Shown here: positions 35,682 to 43,100 of the stretch, piece by piece | Layout of the letters: every line of letters starts with the position of its first letter | Position numbering within the stretch: position 1 is the first letter of the stretch | Assembly (NCBI RefSeq): GCF_047601025.1 | Contig: NZ_JASGJZ010000001.1 | Span: 5,270,001 to 5,334,000 of the forward strand | From: Pseudorhodoferax sp047601025 | Lineage (GTDB): Bacteria > Pseudomonadota > Gammaproteobacteria > Burkholderiales > Burkholderiaceae_C | DNA: 64,000 nucleotides | Direction: 5' to 3' | Program-made: the position numbers and the translations under genes | The notes under the pieces: generated by a model | The model's input: only the letters and a program-made list of their open reading frames with translations | What the model was told of the DNA's origin: nothing | Databases searched by the model: none

Positions 35682-37859
35682 TCAGAAGTCCACCTGGGCC
35701 GACAGCATCAGCGTGCGAGGAGCGCCCACGGTCGTATAACCCGAGGCTGTCACCCAGTAGGCCTTGTCGGCCACGTTCTCCAAGTTGGCCCGGAACACCA
35801 CGGGCTTGTTGGCCAGCTTGGTAGCGTAGCGCGCACCGATATCCACGCGCGTCCAGCTCGGCATGCGCAGCGTATTGGCGGCGTCATAGTAGATGGCAGA
35901 CGTGTTGATCACGCGGCCGTTCAGGCTCAGGCCCGGCACCCAGGGCAGGTCCCAGTCCAGGCCCAGGTTGAAAGTGCGGTCCGGCACGCCATTGGCGTCC
36001 TTGCCCTGGTTCATGCCACCCTGCGTCCGGGTAAGCTTGGCATCGTTGAACGCGGCGCTGGCCATCACGCGCAGGCCACGCTGGACTTCACCATAGGCCG
36101 TCAGCTCCAGGCCGCGGTTGCGCGTCTCGCCACCGAAACTGTAGATGTTGGTAACCGGATCGGTCATCGCGTTCGGACGCTTGATCTGGTACAGCGCCGC
36201 CTGGGTGATCAGGCGACCCCAGTCGGCTTTCACGCCGACCTCGTACTGCTTGGACTTCTGCGGCGCGAACACTTCGCCAGCATTGGCCGTGCTGGCCCCG
36301 GCGACGCCACCGGCATTCAGACCCGCAGTGTAGTTACCGTACACCGAAACGTTCTGTACCGGCTTGAACACCAGGCCGACCAGCGGCGTGACGGCATCGG
36401 CCTTGTAGCTAGTGGCACCGGTCTCGGCCTTCTGGTGGATGGTCTGGTCGCGCAGGCCCAAGGTGACGAGAAAGCGGTCGTTGACGAACGCCAGCGTGTC
36501 GGCCACCGCGAAGCTGGATTGCACCAGCTCGCCGGTTTTGGTGGGCGCAAGACGCGGGAATGTGATCGTCGGCAGGGGCGATGGGTTATAGATGTTGGAA
36601 CTGGCAGGGGCCGTGGTCAGTTTGTAGAAGTAACCGCTTTCCCGCCCCATGCGGTTCGCGGAGACCACCACGGTATGGCCGACGCTGCCGGTCTTGAAGC
36701 GCGTGCGCACGCCGACTTCGCCGGACGTCGTCTTGTTGTATTCGTCGTAGTAGCCGTTGTTGACCGAGAAGTTTCCCTGCGAGTCGATGCGCAGATCCTG
36801 CGGCCTCGTCACGGCCGTCGGGAAGTTCTGGTCGCTGGAGACATCGCTGTAACCGATGCCGCCGTAGACCACGGTGCTGTCGTCGATGTCGTACTCGACG
36901 CGCGTGATCGCGGTCTTGGCCTCGTCTGTCAGCACCGTGCCAGGATTCCAGTTCGTGCGGGCATCCGGCACGGCCGGGACCTGCGTGATGCCCGCGCGGA
37001 AGGCGCTCTGCGGGCGAAACTCCGTGGTCTTGCCGCTGGAAGCCAGCAGGTCTGCGGACCAGCGCAGGCGGGCGCCGGTGTAGTCCACGCCCAGCGAACC
37101 CAGGTCCAGGCGCTGACGGCCACCATCGATATTGCCTTCTCCGTTGCGCCAGACCACGTTGGCACGCACGCCCCATTGGTTGTCCTCGCCGAAGCGACGG
37201 CCCACGTCCAGGTGGGCGCCGAACTGGGCCTTGCCCATGTAAGTGGCGGTCAGCCGGGTCAGCGGTGCGTCGCCCGCGCGTTTGGTCACGACGTTGATGC
37301 TGCCGCCCACGCTGCCGTTCGGACCGACGCCATTGGTCAGCGCGCCGGGGCCCTTGAGCACCTCGACGCGTTCGATCACCTCCAGCGGCATGCGGGTGGA
37401 CGGGACCAGACCGTACAGGCCGTTCAAGCTGGTGTCGCGCGCAGAGACGCCGAAACCGCGGATTTGGAAGTCTTCGCCGTAGCCGCCGCGCGCCTGCAGC
37501 GTGCGCACGGAAGCGTCGTTCATGACCACGTCCGAGACGGTCAGGCCCTGCTGGTTCTCGATCAGCTCCAGGGTGTAGTTGGTCGTGCTGAACGGCACGT
37601 TCATGAGATCGGTGCGGCCCAGGATGCCCAGGTCGCCACCGCGAGCGAACTGGCCTCCCGAATAGGTTTTTTGCAGCCCGCCAATGGACTCGGCCTGGTC
37701 GGAGACGGTGACTTCGTTCAACTTGGCGTCCGTGGAAACCGCCTGGGCCGAGGCGCCTGCTGCCGCGATGGCGAGGCCGGCACTCAGGCCGTGGCGGATC
37801 AGGCGCGTCAGCGGCGCGTAGGGGAAATGCGGCTCATCGCGGTGAGTGTGCACGGACAT
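35682..37859 (-). CDS. TonB-dependent siderophore receptor
   Basis: A 725-residue outer-membrane receptor. The signal region has GLSAGLAIAAAGASAQA, then a plug domain (LNEVTVSDQAES as TonB-box-like; NQQGLTVSDVVMNDASVRTL; IRGFGVSARDTSLNGLYG; ERVEVLKGPGALTNGVG; GGSINVVTKRAGDAP) and a beta-barrel ending in YTTVGAPRTLMLSAQVDF with C-terminal Phe. The FpvA/FhuE-like plug suggests ferric hydroxamate or mixed siderophores. The ATG at 37859 gives the best signal peptide; the frame is open to 37919. It belongs to the same-strand run with the FecB-like protein. Base composition looks a little lower in GC than neighbours, consistent with transfer. 191 bases precede it. Confidence 0.92.
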   Translation of the reverse strand: MSVHTHRDEPHFPYAPLTRLIRHGLSAGLAIAAAGASAQAVSTDAKLNEVTVSDQAESIGGLQKTYSGGQFARGGDLGILGRTDLMNVPFSTTNYTLELIENQQGLTVSDVVMNDASVRTLQARGGYGEDFQIRGFGVSARDTSLNGLYGLVPSTRMPLEVIERVEVLKGPGALTNGVGPNGSVGGSINVVTKRAGDAPLTRLTATYMGKAQFGAHLDVGRRFGEDNQWGVRANVVWRNGEGNIDGGRQRLDLGSLGVDYTGARLRWSADLLASSGKTTEFRPQSAFRAGITQVPAVPDARTNWNPGTVLTDEAKTAITRVEYDIDDSTVVYGGIGYSDVSSDQNFPTAVTRPQDLRIDSQGNFSVNNGYYDEYNKTTSGEVGVRTRFKTGSVGHTVVVSANRMGRESGYFYKLTTAPASSNIYNPSPLPTITFPRLAPTKTGELVQSSFAVADTLAFVNDRFLVTLGLRDQTIHQKAETGATSYKADAVTPLVGLVFKPVQNVSVYGNYTAGLNAGGVAGASTANAGEVFAPQKSKQYEVGVKADWGRLITQAALYQIKRPNAMTDPVTNIYSFGGETRNRGLELTAYGEVQRGLRVMASAAFNDAKLTRTQGGMNQGKDANGVPDRTFNLGLDWDLPWVPGLSLNGRVINTSAIYYDAANTLRMPSWTRVDIGARYATKLANKPVVFRANLENVADKAYWVTASGYTTVGAPRTLMLSAQVDF

Positions 37860-38050
37860 GGAGTTCTGGATAAAGGTAGAAGGACGCGTGGATACAAAGC
37901 GATGCTGGCGTCGAAACACAAATGAAAATACTTCCCAATCGCGAATGATTCTACGAGAGAGCCGGCGAGCCGGGTGACATCACCGGCCAACGGTGCAACC
38001 TCTGCAATGCGCTCATAGAGCCGCGGCGACCAGGGTCCCGCGGCACTCCG

Positions 38051-39085
38051 CTACCGGGCGTGCCGGGCGAACGCTGCTTCGACCTGGCGCAAACTGCTCT
38101 CCAGCAGGCCCAGACTGCCAGCCATCAAGTACCAGCTGGCACCGTCCTGGTCGAGAAATACGACCTTCTTCTGCTTCCAGGCCCGGCTGTTGGCGACGAC
38201 CGGCGTGGCAGCCATGGTCTCGGCCGCCTTGGGCTCGCCGAATGCAGCGTTGCGGTCCACCACGAACAGCCAGTCCGGCTCGCGCCCCATCACGTCGGCG
38301 AGGTACTTGGCCTCGGCCGCCTGGCGCGTCTTCTGCTCGGCATCGGCGGCGGCCTTGGCGGCGGGGTCGTCCGTGGCGGCGGCGCGATTGGCCGGCGGCC
38401 TGCCGCTGCTCAGCCCCGCGCCGTCGGCCGGCGTCAGGACGGAGCGGATGCCGATCAGCTCGTACAGCATGCCGAAGCGCGCATCCGCCTGCTGGGGCAT
38501 TACGCGGTTGCCGACGTTGAACATCACCAGTCCCGTGCCCTGCCCGGCCGCGCTCGCGTGCAGAGCACGTACCCAGGCGCGCAACGCATCGGCATGGTTG
38601 CGACCCAGCGCTTCCTGGCCGAGGGCAGTACCCAGCGCAACGAGGTTCCGGGCAACGCTCTCCACGAAGCGTGCGTTGTCGATCGACAGTTCGACGACCG
38701 GCGCGATGGCCTTGAACGCATCGGTCGAGCTGCCGCGCCCGCGCCCACCGGAGACGATGAGGTCGGGCTTGAGCGCCGCGAGTTGCTGCACCTGCGGATT
38801 GGGCTGGCCCTCCTCGGCGCGGCCGGAGACCAGCTTCACGTACCGCTCGTGCGCATACTTGGCGAGCAGGTGCCTGGGCCAGCGGGCCGTGGACTCGCCG
38901 GCGGGCGGCGCCGGCACGATGGCGACCGCCGCGCCCAGGGCGTCCAGCGTGTCGAGCGCACCCAGGTTCAGCGCTGCGACCTTCCTGGCGGGCCCAATGG
39001 CCTGCGCGGACGAGGCGCCGGCCGTGAGCGCGTTCAGGGCCAGGGCTGCGGTGAAGGTGCGGCGGGACAATATCGGTGTTCTCAC
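38051..39085 (-). CDS. Iron-siderophore periplasmic binding protein (FecB/FatB-like)
   Basis: A 344-residue protein with a signal (ILSRRTFTAALALNALTAGA; the RRTFT is Tat-like) and a class III binding-protein fold (VAALNLGALDTLDALGAAVA; QLAALKPDLIVSGG; FVESVARNLVALGTALG). An Ala/Asp-rich insert (about 225-255) is unusual. It should bind a ferric siderophore in the periplasm. No FecCD permease or FecE ATPase gene is adjacent, so its partner is elsewhere or it serves the exporter-fold ABC pair at 47974-51470. It lies between two TonB receptor genes. Confidence 0.87.
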   Translation of the reverse strand: MRTPILSRRTFTAALALNALTAGASSAQAIGPARKVAALNLGALDTLDALGAAVAIVPAPPAGESTARWPRHLLAKYAHERYVKLVSGRAEEGQPNPQVQQLAALKPDLIVSGGRGRGSSTDAFKAIAPVVELSIDNARFVESVARNLVALGTALGQEALGRNHADALRAWVRALHASAAGQGTGLVMFNVGNRVMPQQADARFGMLYELIGIRSVLTPADGAGLSSGRPPANRAAATDDPAAKAAADAEQKTRQAAEAKYLADVMGREPDWLFVVDRNAAFGEPKAAETMAATPVVANSRAWKQKKVVFLDQDGASWYLMAGSLGLLESSLRQVEAAFARHAR

Positions 39086-39172
39086 GATGGTTCTCCTTGG
39101 GGATGAGCGCAGGCGCTCGGAAGACGGGCCCGCAGGCCCCGAGGCGCCGGGCCCGGCCCGGCTGCGAAAGCG

Positions 39173-41347
39173 CTAGAAGTCGCTGGTGAAGCTGACGTAG
39201 TAGCCGCGGCCCGGCTCGTTGTACGTCGCCGCACCGGCATTGCCCGTACTGTTGGACTTGCGCGTGATGATCTTGTCGAACAGGTTGGTGACACCGAAGC
39301 TCAGCCGGTTGTTCTTGTCGAACCGGTAGCTGCCGCTCAAGCCGGCCATGGTGTACGAGGCCACTTCGGTCAGGCCGGCTTGCGTGGCCGGCTGGTTGCT
39401 GAAGGACGTGTTGTTCGTTCGCGGCTTCTGCCGGCCGTAGAAGGTCGCCGTGAGCTGGGCCGAAAGCTTGTCGTTCACGGTCCAGTCCAGCGTGCTGTTG
39501 ACGGTGTACTTCGGGATGATGGAGACGGGCTGGCCGCTCTGCTTCCCGTTGTTGCTGAACATCCAGGTGAAGTTGTTGATCAGCTTCAGGTGCCGGCCGG
39601 ACTCGCCCAGCAGCGGCACCGTCAGGCTGCCCTCCAGGCCGTGGATCAGCGCCGCACCGCCGTTCAGCCAGCGCGTGGTCATCAGGCCGTTGACCGGATT
39701 GCGCTCCAGGTTGACCAGATCGGTGGCGATCTTGTTCTTGTAGTCGTTGCGGAAGTAAGCCACGCTGGCCGCCCAGCCGTTCTGCGGACTCCAAGCCGCG
39801 CCGAGCTCGTGGTTCACGCTGATCTCGGGATCCAGGTTCGGATTGCCGACGATCTCGCACTGGCCCAGGCCGCCGCAGCCGTTGCCCATGCTGCTCCAGC
39901 GGTAGCCGGGGTTGAGCTGGTACAGGTTGGGGGCCTTGAAGACGCGTGCGATGCCGCCCTTGATGCTCCATTCCGGCGACAGGTGGTACGTGGCGTTCAG
40001 GCTCGGGCTCCAGTTGCTGCCGAACTGATCGTGGTGGTCCACGCGCACGCCGGGCGTCACGATCAGATCGTCGCCCACGCCGATGTTGTCTTCCAGATAC
40101 AGCGCGAAGGTCTTGGCTTCGCCGGCACTCTGGTCCCATGCCGCCACGTTGGGGTCCTTGAGCTTTTCCTGGCGGAACTCGAAGCCGCTGGTCAGCACTT
40201 GACCCAGGCCGAACAGCTGGACAGGGGTATGGAGCTCACTGTTCAGGAAGGTGTTGTTCAACTCGGAGACGGGGAAAACCGTCAGGGAGTTGCAGTTGCC
40301 GTCGCCGCCGCCGGCCGTGCCCTTCTGGCAGTTGGCCGTGCGGGTGCTCTCGTACTGCAGCGTGGTGCGCGAATCGCCGAGCTCGCCCCATTTGCCGCGG
40401 TGCGTGACCGCTCCCGTCTGGCGGTAGACACGGCGCACTTCGGAGCCGATCAACTGCGCGGAAACGGAGTCCGATCCGGGATCGGTCACGCCAGTGACCG
40501 ATTCACCGGTGTAGATGTTGCCCTGGCGGCTGAAGCCAGCCTCGAACTCGACGACATGGTCCGGCGTGAGCTGCCAGCGCAGCAGGCCGTTGAGATCGCG
40601 GTTGCGCGTGCCCTCGCGGCCCGCGGCAAGAAAGTCGCCCTCCTCGTCCACGTTGGCGGTGACGGGATCGCCGTCCGTCTTGGCGACGTTGCCATAGATC
40701 CGGAAAGCCAGGTTCCCGCCCAGCGGCCCGGACGCATGGAAGCCCAGGCGCCGCGTGTCGCCGCCGCCGTCCACGGCGCTGTTGTACAGCGTGATGCCGC
40801 CCGCGAGCTTGTCCCCGGGCTTCTTCGTGATGATGTTGATGACGCCGCCGGCCGCGCCCGAGCCGTAGCGCGCTGCCGCCGGGCCGCGGATGATCTCGAT
40901 GCGCTCGATCTGGTCCGGCGGCACCCAGTTGGTATCGCCGTGCGTATCGCGTTCACCACTGCGCCGCATCATCGCCCCGCTGCGCGACAGCACGGGCTTG
41001 CCGTCGATCAGGATCATCGTGTTCTCGGGCCCCATGCCGCGCAGATCGATCTGCCGCTGGTTGCCGTAGCTGCCGGAAGCGCTGTTGCCGGTCAGGTTGA
41101 CGCCGGGCTGGGTACGCAGGATCTCGGCGAGGTCGTTGGCGGGCGGCCGGCGCTCGAGGTCTTCCTCCGTGATGACGGACACGCCGAGCGACTGGCGCAG
41201 TTCTTCCTCCGCCGTGCCCAGCACGCGGATCTCCTGCAGGCTTCCGCCTTCGCTGCTCTGCTGGGCCGCCAGCGGCAACGCCGACAAGGCAAGGCTGACC
41301 GCGGCGACGGAGCGCCTGACGGGGAAACGGGCAAATGCTGATGACAT
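39173..41347 (-). CDS. TonB-dependent receptor (FepA/PfeA-like, no STN domain)
   Basis: A 724-residue receptor with signal peptide (RRSVAAVSLALSALPLAAQQ), TonB box LQEIRVLGTAEE and a FepA-type plug (SVITEEDLERRPPANDLAEI, ENTMILIDGKPVLSRSGAMM, ERIEIIRGPAAARYGSGAAG) followed by a beta-barrel ending YYVSFTSDF. The FepA-type plug suggests a catecholate siderophore. It is a paralog of the STN-containing receptor at 43100. The ATG at 41347 has AGAGG upstream; the frame is open further but without a better start. 292 bases to the methyltransferase gene stop contain no recognisable gene. Confidence 0.92.
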   Translation of the reverse strand: MSSAFARFPVRRSVAAVSLALSALPLAAQQSSEGGSLQEIRVLGTAEEELRQSLGVSVITEEDLERRPPANDLAEILRTQPGVNLTGNSASGSYGNQRQIDLRGMGPENTMILIDGKPVLSRSGAMMRRSGERDTHGDTNWVPPDQIERIEIIRGPAAARYGSGAAGGVINIITKKPGDKLAGGITLYNSAVDGGGDTRRLGFHASGPLGGNLAFRIYGNVAKTDGDPVTANVDEEGDFLAAGREGTRNRDLNGLLRWQLTPDHVVEFEAGFSRQGNIYTGESVTGVTDPGSDSVSAQLIGSEVRRVYRQTGAVTHRGKWGELGDSRTTLQYESTRTANCQKGTAGGGDGNCNSLTVFPVSELNNTFLNSELHTPVQLFGLGQVLTSGFEFRQEKLKDPNVAAWDQSAGEAKTFALYLEDNIGVGDDLIVTPGVRVDHHDQFGSNWSPSLNATYHLSPEWSIKGGIARVFKAPNLYQLNPGYRWSSMGNGCGGLGQCEIVGNPNLDPEISVNHELGAAWSPQNGWAASVAYFRNDYKNKIATDLVNLERNPVNGLMTTRWLNGGAALIHGLEGSLTVPLLGESGRHLKLINNFTWMFSNNGKQSGQPVSIIPKYTVNSTLDWTVNDKLSAQLTATFYGRQKPRTNNTSFSNQPATQAGLTEVASYTMAGLSGSYRFDKNNRLSFGVTNLFDKIITRKSNSTGNAGAATYNEPGRGYYVSFTSDF

Positions 41348-41639
41348 GGATGTGCCTCTTTGACGAATGAATCGGATGAACCGGCACGGCTTCGGCCGCG
41401 CGGATGAAGGAGAAATCGGCGAGTCGACGCCGCCGGCGGCGCTCACGCGCCCATGGAAGTCCGCACCGGGCGCGCCGAAGCACGCCTCGGCCCGGGATGC
41501 GCCTGCGGCCGGTGCATGCAGGCCGCTGCGGCCACACGGGCCCGTCGGAGCGAACGGAATGGATAGATCTGTCGCATGGATGTCTTCGAAGAAGAAATGG
41601 AAGCGGGCACCTCCTTCGGTCGCAGGAGGCGGGCGGAAC

Positions 41640-43100
41640 TCAGGACATGCGCTGCAACGAATGTCCACTCGGCGGCTTGTCCGCGATGCGGAAGGCCGAG
41701 CCGATCGGGCCGTGGGCGCGAATCGCTCCGTTGTAGGGCTTGGGCAGCTTGTCCAGCGCCTCGTTGAAGCGGCCTGCCGCGCTGCCGGCGGCGACGCCGC
41801 GTGCGGTATCCGGCCGGACGAAATGCAGCCAGCCGGCCCAGGCGAGCATCTGCAGCAGGCTGTTGATCGCCCCGGGCTGGGCGGCATAGGCCGGCAATTG
41901 CGCCAGTTCGGCGTAGCTCCGCGAACCGCCTTGCAATGCGTTCAACAGCGGGGCGACGTGCTGCATCGGCAGCCCGACAGGGCCGATGCGTGATTGGAAG
42001 GTCAAGGTTCCCTGCGCCGGCACGGTTTCGCCAGGCGCGTCCGGCAGCAGGCAGACGCGCTGCGCCAGCAGTGCTCGGCGATGCTGCTGCTCGCCCAGCA
42101 CGTTGCCGTCCGGATGGCGGCGCTGATAGAGGTCGGCGCGCGAGACCTGGTTGCGCGCCAGGTCCTTGAAGGTCTCGACTTCGGCGCTCGTGGCGCCTTG
42201 CGCCCGCAACTGCTGCAACAGGACCGAGCCGCGTTCGGGCAGGGAGGCATCGTCAATGTTCTCGTAGGGCGCCGCACTGCCGATGAACTCGCAGTCCACC
42301 GCTGCGAAATCCTCCATCACGTCGGAGACGTGCAAGGCATCCCAGTGCCGGTTGAGGAGGTCATGGGCCTGGTAGGCGGCCCCCTCCTCGTCCAGGCTGT
42401 CGGCGGCGGGAATGTTCGCCAAAGCACTCGGGACATCCTGGAAATAGCCCAAGCCGGCATGCGCCATGCGATGCAGCAGCGCGATGGCGTCACGCGCCTT
42501 CGCGGCGCTGGAACCCGGACGGTCCTGCGTGTGCAGCCGCACCATGCGCTGCGCCGCAGCGAACGACGCCGATCCCGGCTGGCTGAGATAGCCGAGGTAC
42601 AGGATGCCGCCTGGCTTGAGGTGCTGCCGCACCAATGTGCGGATCGCCAGGCGCTGCCGGGGGCCGATCCAGGAATAGACGCCATGCACGACGATGAAGT
42701 CGCACGCGGGCAGACCGAGCCCGTCCACGCCCGCGGCCCGCTCGAAGCCAAGGCCGAGGAACTGTGCGTTGGGCACGCCCGCAGATGCAGCGAGCGCGTG
42801 GGCGCGCTCGATGGCGCGCGGATTGGCGTCGATGCCGATGAATCGCCCCAGCGGATTGGTGGCGGCCGCGAGTACGGCGCCCAGCCCGCTGCCGCAGCCC
42901 AGTTCCAGCCAGGTGTAGGGCACCGCCAGGTCCGGCGCGCGCCGGCCGATGGCCGTCGCCACCGACGCCAGCCACAGCGGCATGGTTTCGCGGAAGAAAT
43001 GCCGAGGGTATTCAGCGTCGGCGATATAGCCGGCCATATCGTGCGGCGGCGTGCCGGAGAAGCGCGCGCCCCGCTCCATGGATGGATGGGCCTGGACCAT
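41640..43100 (-). CDS. SAM-dependent methyltransferase with regulatory domain
   Basis: A 486-residue protein. Motif I is LELGCGSGLG at residues 65-74, with GID (89-91) after it and a class I Rossmann fold to about 220 (VVHGVYSWIGPRQRLAIRTL, HLKPGGILYLGYL). The rest resembles the predicted methyltransferase-regulatory domain, then a C-terminal helical module (PMQHVAPLLNALQGGSRSYA, LLQMLAWAGWLHFVRPD). No close functional family is recognised; the methyl acceptor may be a protein or small molecule. The start ATG overlaps the stop of the upstream receptor gene (ATGA), so the two are translationally coupled. Being locked between two siderophore receptors is odd. Confidence 0.85.
   Translation of the reverse strand: MVQAHPSMERGARFSGTPPHDMAGYIADAEYPRHFFRETMPLWLASVATAIGRRAPDLAVPYTWLELGCGSGLGAVLAAATNPLGRFIGIDANPRAIERAHALAASAGVPNAQFLGLGFERAAGVDGLGLPACDFIVVHGVYSWIGPRQRLAIRTLVRQHLKPGGILYLGYLSQPGSASFAAAQRMVRLHTQDRPGSSAAKARDAIALLHRMAHAGLGYFQDVPSALANIPAADSLDEEGAAYQAHDLLNRHWDALHVSDVMEDFAAVDCEFIGSAAPYENIDDASLPERGSVLLQQLRAQGATSAEVETFKDLARNQVSRADLYQRRHPDGNVLGEQQHRRALLAQRVCLLPDAPGETVPAQGTLTFQSRIGPVGLPMQHVAPLLNALQGGSRSYAELAQLPAYAAQPGAINSLLQMLAWAGWLHFVRPDTARGVAAGSAAGRFNEALDKLPKPYNGAIRAHGPIGSAFRIADKPPSGHSLQRMS

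Noticed and set aside
37943..37951. GAATGATTC palindrome upstream of the receptor at 35682, considered as a Fur box.
   Set aside because: Only a 9-base core matches; the flanks depart from the Fur consensus, so support is too weak.
39380..41341. Long plus-strand open frame opposite the TonB receptor.
   Set aside because: It is the complement of a certain receptor gene, with no recognisable protein sequence.
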